Assembly: GCF_021531715.1 (NCBI RefSeq)
Contig: NZ_JAFBIT010000003.1
Location: 1-64,000, forward strand
Length of the DNA: 64,000 bases
Direction: 5' to 3'
Source of the DNA: Anaeromassilibacillus senegalensis
GTDB lineage: Bacteria; Bacillota; Clostridia; Oscillospirales; Acutalibacteraceae
Shown here: in pieces, positions 30,838 through 39,186 of the stretch
How positions within the stretch are numbered: the first letter of the stretch is position 1
Layout: each line of letters opens with the position of its first letter
Position numbers and translations under genes: made by a program
Notes under the pieces: generated by a model
Databases searched by the model: none
The model's input: only the letters and a program-made list of their open reading frames with translations
What the model was told of the DNA's origin: nothing

Positions 30838-32277
30838 TCAAAGGGGATTCTCGATTTTCTCGATCTCGCCGAGCGGCGCGGTCTGGAGCTGCACAGCATG
30901 ATGTTGCTGCGGCACGGGAAGGTCTGCGCAGAGGGCTGGTGGAAGCCGTACAATCCGGCGTCGCCGCATATGATGTTCTCGTTTACGAAGGCGCTGACCT
31001 CCACGGCGATCGGCTTTGCGCGGCAGGAAGGAAAAATCGCGCTCACGGATCGCCTGTGCGACCTGTTCCCGGATAAAATGCCGGAGAGCCCGAGCGAGAA
31101 CCTGCTCGCCTGCACCGTGCGCGACCTGCTCACGATGTCCTGCGGGCATGAGACGGAGATCAACACGTTTGACGTCGACGAGCCGGACTGGGTGAAGAAT
31201 TTCCTCGCGCATGAATTCAAGTATAAGCCTGGCACGTGCTTCATGTACAACACGGCGGGCACGAATATGCTCTGCGCGGCGCTCAAGCGCCGGACGGGCG
31301 AGGACCTTTTCGAGTACCTCACGCCCCGCCTGTTCGAGCCGCTCGGCATCGCGAACGTCGAATGCTTCCGCCTGCCGGACGGCATCGAGATGGGCGGTGC
31401 GGGCAGCCGCCTGAAGGCCGAGGATATGGCGCGCTTCATCCTGTTTGTCGCGCAGCGCGGCAAGTGGGAGGGCAAGCAGCTCCTCGAGGAATCGTGGTTC
31501 GACCTCGCCGCCGCAAAGCAGGTGGAGACGCTCAGCCCCGCGAACAACCCGGATAATCCGGATTGGCGCTGCGGCTACGGCTTCCAGTTCTGGCGCTGTG
31601 TGCCCGAAAACACGTACCGTGCGGACGGCGCGTTCGGCCAGTACGGCGTGATTTTTGAGGATAAGGACGCGATTCTGATCCTCCAGAGCGCGTCGCCGAA
31701 CCAGCAGGAGCAGCTCACCTGCGCGTGGGAGGCGCTCCTGCCCGCGATGACGGAGGAAGCGTCGCTGCCCGAAAGTCCGATGGCGCACGTGTTGAAGCAC
31801 CGTCTCGAAAAGGCGGAGCTTATCCCGATGCTCTCGATGCGCAACCCGTGGGCGGAGCAGAAGGTCGGCGGCAAGGCGTTTGTGCCGGCGAAAAAAATGC
31901 CCGGGCTGGCGGATTTCATCGGCGGCATCTGGATCGTCGAGCCGCAGGGCGGGGAGACGAAATCGCTCCGCTTCGATTTCAAAGCGGATTGCGCCGTGCT
32001 CACCGCCGAGCAGGACAACGGCGAATTCTCGGTGGAAATCGGTCTCAACAGCCATTTCAGAAGTTGCACGCTCTGCGGGCGCACGTACGGCGCGGTGGGG
32101 CGCTGGCGCAGCGACAACCGCTTTGAGGCGGAGATCCGCTGTGCGGAGGCCGTCGGCGGCAAGCGCATGATTTTTACTTTCGGCGAGGATAAGCTCACGA
32201 TCGATTGCGAATCCACGCTCGCGATCTCCGGCGGCATCGCTGACCGCGGCTTCGAGACATATACGCTCAACGCCTGA
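30796..32277 (+). CDS. Serine hydrolase, class C beta-lactamase family
   Basis: A 493-residue protein of the beta-lactamase/penicillin-binding esterase family. The nucleophile motif S-x-x-K is SFTKALTS, the Y-x-N motif is FMYNTAGTN, and the third motif region is GYGFQFWRC. It has no signal peptide or membrane anchor, so it is probably cytosolic, acting as an esterase or on peptides rather than as a resistance enzyme. The C-terminal 130 residues (from PGLADFIGGIW) form an extra beta-rich domain. The start at 30796 has GGAAAGGGTG upstream; GTG at 30787 overlaps that site. Not evidence of antibiotic resistance. Confidence 0.85.
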   Translation: MVLERVTPESVGIHSKGILDFLDLAERRGLELHSMMLLRHGKVCAEGWWKPYNPASPHMMFSFTKALTSTAIGFARQEGKIALTDRLCDLFPDKMPESPSENLLACTVRDLLTMSCGHETEINTFDVDEPDWVKNFLAHEFKYKPGTCFMYNTAGTNMLCAALKRRTGEDLFEYLTPRLFEPLGIANVECFRLPDGIEMGGAGSRLKAEDMARFILFVAQRGKWEGKQLLEESWFDLAAAKQVETLSPANNPDNPDWRCGYGFQFWRCVPENTYRADGAFGQYGVIFEDKDAILILQSASPNQQEQLTCAWEALLPAMTEEASLPESPMAHVLKHRLEKAELIPMLSMRNPWAEQKVGGKAFVPAKKMPGLADFIGGIWIVEPQGGETKSLRFDFKADCAVLTAEQDNGEFSVEIGLNSHFRSCTLCGRTYGAVGRWRSDNRFEAEIRCAEAVGGKRMIFTFGEDKLTIDCESTLAISGGIADRGFETYTLNA

Positions 32278-32289
32278 TCCATGAAAACG

Positions 32290-32326
32290 GATACAGCCCG
32301 CAGAGAAAATTCTGCGGGCTGTACTT
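32290..32326. terminator. Bidirectional terminator
   Basis: A perfect 13-bp stem TACAGCCCGCAGA / TCTGCGGGCTGTA with a 6-base loop, between two convergent genes. Confidence 0.8.
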
Positions 32327-32336
32327 ATGTCGGATG

Positions 32337-33098
32337 TTATAGCTTTGTGGAAAAGACGACCATCTGCATGGCGTCGGGGTTGGCGGGCGCGTCGGTAAAG
32401 CCTGCGAAAGCGGCGTCGAGCCGCATGTGGCGGGTGCGCCAGATCTCCTGAATCTCCGCCTGCGTGTACAGGCGCGTGGGATCGCCCTCTCCGATGACGG
32501 GCATCACGGCGGGCACGCCGTAGGGGATGTCCGCGCCGCCGAACAGCATGATGCGCCGCTCTTTGTCCCAGTCAAATTCAGAGAGCGCCAGCGCCTTTTC
32601 GCCGACCTCCCAGTTGCGCATGGGGAAGTGGCGGTCGGCGTAGTCGCCGTTGATGATGTCCATGACGTGGCGTCCGCCGGGCTTTAAAGCGGCGGAGATG
32701 ACGTCGAAGAGTTTGAGGTTTTCCGCGTCGTTTTCAAGATAGCCGATGGCGCCGTCCGCGAGGTTCAGCACGAGGTCGAATTCCGCCTGGAAACGCAGGT
32801 CGCGGATGTCACTGCATAGGAATTGCGCGTTCGGCAGCTGCATTTCGGTGGCGCTTTTCTGCGCGTCCGCGACGTAGTCCGTCGTGATGTCTGCGCCGAC
32901 AACCGAAAAGCCCTGCCGTGCGAGCAGGAGCGCATGCCGCCCGAAGCCGCAGGCGAGGTCGAGGATTCGCGCGCCGCGCGGCAGCTGCAGATGCCGCAGG
33001 AGGAAATCCACCTGCGCGGCGGTGTCCTCCACCCACGACTGCTGCTTGATGTCGAGTGTCCAAATGGTCTTGTACCAATCGGATGCTTTTGCTTTCAT
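32337..33098 (-). CDS. Class I SAM-dependent methyltransferase
   Basis: A 253-residue methyltransferase with motif I ILDLACGFGRHALLLA (about residues 45-60), motif II VVGADITTDYV, motif IV FDLVLNLADGAIGY, and LKPGGRHVMDI after it. The N-terminal WYKTIWTLDIKQQ region is typical of small clostridial methylases in this branch. The substrate is unknown. It stands alone between a bidirectional terminator and the M23 gene. Confidence 0.82.
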   Translation of the reverse strand: MKAKASDWYKTIWTLDIKQQSWVEDTAAQVDFLLRHLQLPRGARILDLACGFGRHALLLARQGFSVVGADITTDYVADAQKSATEMQLPNAQFLCSDIRDLRFQAEFDLVLNLADGAIGYLENDAENLKLFDVISAALKPGGRHVMDIINGDYADRHFPMRNWEVGEKALALSEFDWDKERRIMLFGGADIPYGVPAVMPVIGEGDPTRLYTQAEIQEIWRTRHMRLDAAFAGFTDAPANPDAMQMVVFSTKL

Positions 33099-33161
33099 GA
33101 CTAAGTCTCCTTATCGTAATTTGCCGGCATCCAAAGTTTAGCAGAAACGGCGAAAAAAGAC

Positions 33162-33230
33162 TAGACTTGTATTTTGACTTGTGGTATAGTTATGTATCGG
33201 GTGCGGATATTTTTTCGCACTTGTTTTTTT
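33162..33230 (+). promoter_or_regulatory. Promoter followed at once by a terminator
   Basis: TAGACT (33162-33167), 17 bp, TATAGT (33185-33190), then a 5-bp hairpin GTGCG/CGCAC (33201-33220) with seven T. The predicted transcript is only about 30 bases. It may be chance or a tiny RNA. Confidence 0.3.
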
Positions 33231-33231
33231 G

Positions 33232-33269
33232 CAAAAAATGACCCGCGCGGGAATTCCCTGCGCGGGTCA
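33232..33269 (-). terminator. Terminator of the M23 gene
   Basis: A 10-bp stem TGACCCGCGC / GCGCGGGTCA followed on the minus strand by TTTTTTGC. Confidence 0.8.
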
Positions 33270-33286
33270 AACAGTTTGAATGAAAT

Positions 33287-34591
33287 TTACACGAACTGTG
33301 CCGGATCGACGCGGGTGCCGTTCTGATAGACCTCGAAGTGGCAGTGGTTGCCGAAGGAGTAGCCGGTATCGCCGACATAGCCGATGATATCGCCCTTGTT
33401 AACCCACTGGCCTGCCGAGACGGCGACCGAGCTCATGTGCGCGTACAGCGTGGAGAACTCGGAATCGTGGTAGATCGAGACGTAATAGCCCCAGGAGTAG
33501 CCCCAGGAATCACTGCCGTTTGCGACCATGACCGTACCGGAGCGGGACGCGACGATCGGCGTGCCGTAAGCGGCGGGAATGTCCATGCCGTAATGACCGC
33601 CGCCGAATGCACAGCTTACGCTGCTCCAGCCGGGAACCGGCCAGCAGAAGCTCTCGCCGGAATTGGGGTTCGAGGGCGCTTCCGGAACGGGTGTCGGGGT
33701 CGGCGTGGGCTTTACGGTCGGCACCGGCGTGGGGGTCGGTGTCGGGAGGGCGTCGCCGTTTTCATCGATTTCCGGCGTGGGGACGGGCGTCGGGGTCGGC
33801 GTCGGCTCCACGGTCGGGACAGGCGTCGGCGTCGGGGTGGCCTTCGCCTGCTGCATCTGGGCGATCAGGCTTGCCATCATGCCGACGAGCGCGTATTCTT
33901 CGTCTTCGGTGCGCTTGAGCTCGTTTTCCGCCTTGCCCTTTTCGGCGCGGATTTCTTCGAGCAGCGCCTGGTTCTCGGCCTCAAGGCCGGTCAGCTCGGT
34001 CTGGCTGGACTCGAGCAGCTTCTTTTCATCGGCGAGCGCGGCCTTCTGCTTTTCAAGCTCCTCGCGCTGCTCCTGTGTTTTCTCCATATAGTCGTAGACC
34101 GTGTCGACCAGCATCTTGTCGCGGTGCGTGATGCTGGAAATCAGCTCTGTGCGCATGGAGAAATCATGCAGGCTCTGCGAATTGAAGAGAATCTCCAAGG
34201 TGCTGACCTTGCCCGCGGTGTAGAGCGCGGCGATACGCTTCTTGAGCAGAGCGAGCGTATCCTGAATCTCCTCTTGTGCGCGCTGCATGCTGTCCTCGAG
34301 CGCCGTGATGCTCTTGTTCAGCGAATCGATGTTGCCGGTCGCGGAGTCGATCTGCTCCTTTACGGTGCTGATCTGCTCGGCGAGCAAAGCCTGAACGGCT
34401 TCCTTGTCGGATTCCTCGGATTCCAGCGCGGCAATTTTGTTTTCGAGGTTTTCCTTCTTCTGTGCGAGCGTCTGCTGCTCGGCTTCAATGTCCTCGACGG
34501 TGGTCGCGTAGCTCAGCGGCGCGGCAGCAAACAGCAGCGCGGAAAGCGCCAGTGCGGTCAGCCGTGTGAGCCCCTTATGAAAATGCTTCAT
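33287..34591 (-). CDS. Murein hydrolase activator / M23 endopeptidase
   Basis: A 434-residue secreted wall protein. Residues 1-29 are a Sec signal peptide ending SYA. A long coiled coil (about 30-245, EQQTLAQKKENLENKIAALE and onward) resembles EnvC/CwlO N-termini. A T-P-x-P linker follows, then a C-terminal LytM/M23 domain with HYGMD and HCHFE, which supply the zinc ligands; YAHMSSV provides the second histidine. All ligands are present, so it should be active or an activator in septal or peripheral peptidoglycan cleavage. The start at 34591 follows AAAGGA. A terminator lies 18 bases past the stop. Confidence 0.9.
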   Translation of the reverse strand: MKHFHKGLTRLTALALSALLFAAAPLSYATTVEDIEAEQQTLAQKKENLENKIAALESEESDKEAVQALLAEQISTVKEQIDSATGNIDSLNKSITALEDSMQRAQEEIQDTLALLKKRIAALYTAGKVSTLEILFNSQSLHDFSMRTELISSITHRDKMLVDTVYDYMEKTQEQREELEKQKAALADEKKLLESSQTELTGLEAENQALLEEIRAEKGKAENELKRTEDEEYALVGMMASLIAQMQQAKATPTPTPVPTVEPTPTPTPVPTPEIDENGDALPTPTPTPVPTVKPTPTPTPVPEAPSNPNSGESFCWPVPGWSSVSCAFGGGHYGMDIPAAYGTPIVASRSGTVMVANGSDSWGYSWGYYVSIYHDSEFSTLYAHMSSVAVSAGQWVNKGDIIGYVGDTGYSFGNHCHFEVYQNGTRVDPAQFV

Positions 34592-34840
34592 GGGCGGTCT
34601 TCCTTTCAGCGATGATGACAAAAATGACATAAAGTTACAAATCCACACATTATCGATTACAGTATATCGGAATTCATGGAACTTATAATTCCTTTAAAGA
34701 ATTATAGCGAAAAAACTACAAAAAAACAACAAGAAAATTGCAAAGGCGTTACAAAGCGGCTACGAATCGGTATCGAGATGCCCGGTGCTGGAAAATGGAG
34801 GAAAAAATCGCGGATTTGGCGGCGAAATGCGCCGTGCCGC
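34592..34840. other. Intergenic gap upstream of the fatty-acid operon
   Basis: The left part of a 358-base gap. It is A-rich near 34690-34740 and contains no frame with a ribosome site. The right part (34841-34949) holds the promoter and operator of the fab operon. Confidence 0.4.
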
Positions 34841-34901
34841 TTGACATTCCGGAGCAAAACCGGTAGAATAACAGGGTGGAATAATTAGTTTGTTTAACTA
34901 A
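34841..34901 (+). promoter_or_regulatory. fab operon promoter and MarR (FabT-like) operator
   Basis: TTGACA (34841-34846), 17 bp, TAGAAT (34864-34869) is near-consensus. The 17-bp inverted repeat TTAGTT-TGTTT-AACTAA (34885-34901) lies just after the predicted transcription start, where a bound MarR protein would block initiation or escape. The first gene of the operon encodes that protein. Confidence 0.75.
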
Positions 34902-34949
34902 ATTTCGAGCGGCTTCGACACAAGGCCGCACGGAAAGGAGGGAAATGCC

Positions 34950-35390
34950 GTGCCGATGTTTTCAACGGAGCTGAACGACCTTTTGGTTGAAATCTACCGA
35001 AATATCCAGATTTTGGAGGAGAGCGAGCTCAAGAAGAACCGCCTGAACCTTTCAATCAATGAAATGCACCTGATCGAGCTCATCGCAAAGGGAGGCGCGG
35101 GCATGACCGTCAGCGAGATCGCCCAGCAGCTCAAGGTGACGAAGCCCTCCGTGACGGTGGCGGTAAATAAGCTCGTGCAGAAGGGCTACTGCGAAAAGCG
35201 CCGCATGGAGGATGACGGGCGCGCCGTGCTGGTGGCGCTCACCCCGGCGGGCAGGAAGGTGGATGCGTTCCACCGGCGCTGCCACCGCAGCATGATCCGC
35301 GAGATCAGCGACGATCTCACCGAAGCGGAGAAGGCGGATTTGCTCCGCACGATGTCGCGTATCAATTCTTATTTCAGGACGAAGATATAG
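34950..35390 (+). CDS. fabT: MarR-family regulator of fatty-acid synthesis (FabT-like)
   Basis: A 146-residue winged-helix protein: SINEMHLIELIAKGG, then MTVSEIAQQLKVTKPSVTVAVNKL as the recognition helix, and the wing KRRMEDDGRAVLVALT. The GTG at 34950 is 8 bases after AAGGAGG; the ATG at 34956 is less well spaced. Its place as first gene of a fab/acc operon and the inverted repeat in its promoter match FabT of streptococci and clostridial relatives, which bind long-chain acyl-ACP to repress the operon. The ligand is inferred from the relatives. Confidence 0.85.
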   Translation: MPMFSTELNDLLVEIYRNIQILEESELKKNRLNLSINEMHLIELIAKGGAGMTVSEIAQQLKVTKPSVTVAVNKLVQKGYCEKRRMEDDGRAVLVALTPAGRKVDAFHRRCHRSMIREISDDLTEAEKADLLRTMSRINSYFRTKI

Positions 35391-35395
35391 GACAA

Positions 35396-35416
35396 TGCCG
35401 CACGGAGCGTGCGGCA
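35396..35416 (+). repeat. Perfect hairpin between fabT and fabH
   Basis: TGCCGCACG / CGTGCGGCA, a 9-bp stem with a 3-base loop, and no T-run. It may be an mRNA processing or stability element that separates the regulator message from the enzymes. Confidence 0.45.
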
Positions 35417-35433
35417 CGAAAGGAAGGCAGAAA

Positions 35434-36393
35434 ATGAGTTTCACAATTTTGGGTACGGGCAGCTACGCGCCGGAGCACGTCGTCACGAACGACGATCTCT
35501 CGAAGCTGGTCGAAACGAACGACGAGTGGATTACGCAGCGCATCGGCGTCAAATCCCGCCGCATCTGCGAGACGGAGACGAACGTCGACCTCGCGGTGCA
35601 GGCGTCGCAGCGCGCGCTGGAAAACGCGGGCGTACAGCCCGAAGAGCTGGATCTGATCATTGCGACGACGATTTCCGGCGATACGCTTTCGCCCGGTACG
35701 GGCTGCATGGTGCAGAACCGTCTCGGGGCGCACTGCCCGGCCTTCGATATGTCGGCGGCATGCTCGGGCTTTTTGTTCGGGCTTGAGACGGCGGCGGGCT
35801 TCCTCGCGCGCGGCCTGTATAAGCGCGTGCTGGTCGTCAGCGCGGAGCGCATGAGCGGCATCGTGGACTGGACAGACCGCAGCACCTGCTGCATCTTCGG
35901 CGATGGCGCGGGCGCGGTGGTGCTCGGCCCCGGCGATGGCCTCGTCGCCTCGCATCTGATGACAAAGGGCGGCGACGACGTCATCAAGATTCCGACGCAT
36001 TACGGCAATTCTCCGTGGTATAAGGGCGAGGTTCCGGAAAAGACCTCCATTTACATGAACGGGCGCGAAACGTATAAATTTGCCGTCATGGCCATGTCCG
36101 ACAACATCAAGGCGCTGATGGAGCACGCGGGCGTTTCCGGCGAGGACGTCGCGCTGGTTATCCCGCATCAGGCAAATTACCGCATCATCAATGAGGCGCG
36201 CCGCCGCATCCCGGACATCGCGCCGGAGAAGTTCTGCATCAACATTGACCGCTATGGCAATACCTCCTCGGCGAGCGTGCCGATCCTGCTCGATGAGATG
36301 AACCGCGCGGGCAAAATCCATCGCGGCGATCTGCTCGTGCTCGCGGCGTTCGGCGGCGGTCTTTCCGCAGGTGCGATGATCATTCGCTTTTAA
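35434..36393 (+). CDS. fabH: Beta-ketoacyl-ACP synthase III
   Basis: A 319-residue enzyme that starts fatty-acid chains by condensing acyl-CoA with malonyl-ACP. The catalytic triad is visible: Cys in MSAACSGFLFG, His in VIPHQANYR, Asn in RYGNTSSAS. The closing GGGLSAGAMIIRF is typical. The start at 35434 has GGAAGG 6 bases upstream; the longer frame from 35395 covers the hairpin. First enzyme gene of the operon. Immediately after it, where many Firmicutes place acpP, comes fabK. Confidence 0.95.
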   Translation: MSFTILGTGSYAPEHVVTNDDLSKLVETNDEWITQRIGVKSRRICETETNVDLAVQASQRALENAGVQPEELDLIIATTISGDTLSPGTGCMVQNRLGAHCPAFDMSAACSGFLFGLETAAGFLARGLYKRVLVVSAERMSGIVDWTDRSTCCIFGDGAGAVVLGPGDGLVASHLMTKGGDDVIKIPTHYGNSPWYKGEVPEKTSIYMNGRETYKFAVMAMSDNIKALMEHAGVSGEDVALVIPHQANYRIINEARRRIPDIAPEKFCINIDRYGNTSSASVPILLDEMNRAGKIHRGDLLVLAAFGGGLSAGAMIIRF

Positions 36394-36435
36394 AGCATAC
36401 CGATGATATAAAAGGATCCGAAGGGAGAAAAGACA

Positions 36436-37380
36436 ATGATTTCAACACCGATTTGTGACATTCTGGGTATCCAGTACCCGATTTTTCAGGGCGGCATGGC
36501 GTGGATTTCCGACGGAAAGCTGGCCGGCGCCGTTTCCGAGGCGGGCGGCCTCGGCATCATCTCCGCGATGAACGCAAACGCGGAATACTTGCGCGGGCAG
36601 ATCAAAATCGCGCGCGAGCTGACGGACAAGCCGTTCGGCGTCAACATCATGCTGATGAGCCCGTTTGCCGACGAGGTCGCGCAGGTCGTCGCCGAGGAGA
36701 AGGTCGCGGTCGTCACGACGGGCGCGGGCAATCCCTCGAAGTACATGAAGCAGTGGCTGGAGGCCGGCATCAAGGTGATCCCGGTCGTGGCCTCGGTCAG
36801 CATGGCGAAGCTGATGCAGCGTGTCGGCGCCACGGCGGTCATCGCCGAGGGCGGCGAGAGCGGCGGCCATATCGGCGAGCTCACCACGATGGCGCTTGTG
36901 CCGCAGGTTGTCAGCGCGGTCGCGATTCCGGTCATCGCGGCGGGCGGCATCGGCGACGGGCGCGGCGTTGCGGCGTCGTTTATGCTCGGCGCGGTGGGCG
37001 TGCAGCTCGGCACGAGATTCCTCGTTGCGAAGGAGTGCGGTGTGCACCAGAATTACAAGAATAAGGTTCTGAAGGCGAACGACATCGCCACGATGACGAC
37101 CGGCAAGCGGCTCGGACATCCGGTGCGCAGCATCAAGAATCCGTACTCCAAGGAATATCTCCGCCTTGAGTACAGCGGCATTTCGGATGAGGAGCTCGAA
37201 GCGTACGGCAGAGGCTCGCTCTACCGCGCGGCCGTGGAGGGCGACGAAAAGACGGGCTGCTTCCTTGCAGGGCAGATCGCCGGCATGGTCAACCGCGAGC
37301 AGCCGGCCAAGGAGATCATCGAGGAAATCTTCCGCGAAGCGGAGACGGTATTGAACGGAGCGACGAAATGGGTAAAGTAG
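36436..37380 (+). CDS. fabK: Enoyl-ACP reductase, FMN-dependent
   Basis: A 314-residue flavoprotein (2-nitropropane dioxygenase-like TIM barrel) that reduces the enoyl-ACP double bond, in place of FabI. Typical elements are YPIFQGGMAWISDG at the N-terminus, NIMLMSP, VTTGAGNPSKYM, AVIAEGGESGGHIGE (the phosphate- and catalytic His-containing loop) and IAAGGIGDGRGVAASF. FabK enzymes are not inhibited by triclosan, so this organism is probably naturally tolerant if no FabI is present elsewhere. The 3' end overlaps fabD by 13 bases. Confidence 0.95.
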   Translation: MISTPICDILGIQYPIFQGGMAWISDGKLAGAVSEAGGLGIISAMNANAEYLRGQIKIARELTDKPFGVNIMLMSPFADEVAQVVAEEKVAVVTTGAGNPSKYMKQWLEAGIKVIPVVASVSMAKLMQRVGATAVIAEGGESGGHIGELTTMALVPQVVSAVAIPVIAAGGIGDGRGVAASFMLGAVGVQLGTRFLVAKECGVHQNYKNKVLKANDIATMTTGKRLGHPVRSIKNPYSKEYLRLEYSGISDEELEAYGRGSLYRAAVEGDEKTGCFLAGQIAGMVNREQPAKEIIEEIFREAETVLNGATKWVK

Positions 37381-38288
37381 CATTTGTTTTTTCCGGACAG
37401 GGCGCGCAGTACAGCGGCATGGGCAAATCGCTCTATGAGGCGAGCGCGGCGGCCAAGGCCGTATTTGAGACGGCGGAGCAGATCCGTCCCGGCACGATGC
37501 AGCAGTGCTTTGAGGGCGCTCTGGAGGAGATCAGCATCACGAAAAATACGCAGCCGTGTTTGTTCTGCGTCGATCTCGCGGCGGCAGAGGCGCTGCGCGA
37601 GGCGGGCATCGAGCCGGATATGGTCGCGGGCTTCTCGCTCGGCGAGGTCGCGGCGGTGACGTTCGCGGGCATTTTCACGCAGGCCGAGGGCTTCTCGCTT
37701 GTCACAAAGCGCGGCGAAGCGATGCAGGCAGCGGCGGAAAAGGTGGACAGCGCGATGGCGGCTGTTCTGAAGCTCGCAAACGAGAAGGTGGAGGAGCTCT
37801 GCCGGATGCATCCGGGTGTGTTCCCGGTCAATTACAACTGCCCGGGCCAGCTCGTCGTAGCGGGTCTGAAATCGAGCCTCGGGGATTTTCTCTCCGACGT
37901 CGCGGCGAACGGCGGCAGAGCCGTTCCGCTGAACGTCAGCGGCGGCTTCCACTCGCCGTTCATGGAGAGCGCGTCGATCCGCCTTGCGCAGGTGCTCAGC
38001 GGCATGGACGTCAAGGCGCCGCAGATGCCGGTTTACGCGAACTACACGGCGGAGCCGTACGGCGAAAACGACGCGAAGCTCCTGCTCGAAAAGCAGGTTT
38101 CGAATCCGGTGCGCTGGCAGCAGACGGTCGAGCGCATGATCGAAGCGGGCGTGGATACGTTCGTCGAGGTCGGCGCGGGCAAGACGCTCTGCGGTCTGAT
38201 CAAAAAGACGAACCGCGCCGTGAAGATATACAACGTTGAGGATGCGGACACGCTGGCGGCGACGCTCGCGGCGCTCCGCGCGGAATAA
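37368..38288 (+). CDS. fabD: Malonyl-CoA:ACP transacylase
   Basis: A 306-residue acyltransferase that loads malonyl onto ACP. The nucleophile serine is in AGFSLGEVAA, the catalytic histidine in SGGFHSPFM, and FSGQGAQYSGMG opens the protein as usual. The ATG lies inside the 3' end of fabK, so translation is coupled. No odd features. Confidence 0.95.
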   Translation: MGKVAFVFSGQGAQYSGMGKSLYEASAAAKAVFETAEQIRPGTMQQCFEGALEEISITKNTQPCLFCVDLAAAEALREAGIEPDMVAGFSLGEVAAVTFAGIFTQAEGFSLVTKRGEAMQAAAEKVDSAMAAVLKLANEKVEELCRMHPGVFPVNYNCPGQLVVAGLKSSLGDFLSDVAANGGRAVPLNVSGGFHSPFMESASIRLAQVLSGMDVKAPQMPVYANYTAEPYGENDAKLLLEKQVSNPVRWQQTVERMIEAGVDTFVEVGAGKTLCGLIKKTNRAVKIYNVEDADTLAATLAALRAE

Positions 38289-38324
38289 CACAAAAGAATT
38301 ACACGAAAGAAAGGGTAGAGTGTT

Positions 38325-39059
38325 ATGAAATTGCAGGGAAAGATTGCGCTGATTACAGGCGCTTCACAGGGTATCGGCAGACAGATCGCGCTGCGTCTGG
38401 CGGCGGACGGCGCCAACATCGCCGTGGTCGATATGAGCGTGGAAAAGGGCGAGCTGGTCTGTGAGGAGCTTCGCGCCATGGGCGTGGAGGCAAAGGCGTA
38501 TAAGTGCAACGTCACGGTGACCGAGGAGGTTGCGGCGACGGTCAAAGCGGTGGCGGCGGATCTCGGCAAGGTGGATATCCTCGTCAACAATGCGGGCATC
38601 ACGCGCGACGGCCTTGTGCTCTCGATGAAGGACGCGGACTTTGACGCCGTGCTGAACACGAACCTCAAGGGCGCGTTCAACATGATCCGCGCGTGCTATT
38701 CGGGCTTCATCCGCAAGAAGAGCGGCCGCATCATCAACATTTCGTCCGTTTCCGGCATCATGGGCAACGCCGGCCAGGCGAACTATTCGGCGTCCAAGGC
38801 CGGCCTGATCGGCCTGACCAAGACGGTGGCGCGCGAGCTTGCCTCCCGCAATGTCACGTGCAACGCGGTCGCGCCGGGCTTCATTCAGACGGCCATGACC
38901 AAGGATATCGGCGAGGATAACGCCCTGCGCACGATGATCCCGCTGGGCAGAATGGGCAAGCCGGAGGATATTGCCGAGGCGGTCGCGTTCCTCGCGAGCG
39001 ACGCCGCAGGATACATCACCGGTGAAGTCCTCCGCGTGGACGGCGGTCTCGCCATGTAA
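38325..39059 (+). CDS. fabG: 3-oxoacyl-ACP reductase
   Basis: A 244-residue short-chain dehydrogenase using NADPH. The cofactor loop is TGASQGIGRQIA, NNAG is in LVNNAGITRDG, the catalytic S-Y-K is ISSVSGIMGNAGQANYSASKAG, and the C-terminus GYITGEVLRVDGGLAM is typical. Reduces beta-ketoacyl-ACP in each elongation round. A 127-base gap with two small hairpins (around 39062 and 39090) separates it from fabF; nothing else is seen there. Confidence 0.95.
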   Translation: MKLQGKIALITGASQGIGRQIALRLAADGANIAVVDMSVEKGELVCEELRAMGVEAKAYKCNVTVTEEVAATVKAVAADLGKVDILVNNAGITRDGLVLSMKDADFDAVLNTNLKGAFNMIRACYSGFIRKKSGRIINISSVSGIMGNAGQANYSASKAGLIGLTKTVARELASRNVTCNAVAPGFIQTAMTKDIGEDNALRTMIPLGRMGKPEDIAEAVAFLASDAAGYITGEVLRVDGGLAM

Positions 39060-39186
39060 CTGGGGACGCCCCACGGTGAGGTCGCGGAATCGCGCGTAGA
39101 ACGCGCTTCGCCGCAGAAAGAAAAGAGTTTGGCAAACGCGGACGGGAGCTTTATGTGAAGGAACGGCTTCCGGGAAAGGATAAATG

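Noticed and set aside
30796-32277. Antibiotic-resistance beta-lactamase
   Set aside because: It has SxxK and YxN motifs but no signal peptide and a large extra C-terminal domain; it fits cytosolic esterase/peptidase relatives better than a secreted lactamase.
35396-35416. Hairpin after fabT as a terminator
   Set aside because: No T-run follows, and the operon continues in the same direction with fabH 18 bases later.
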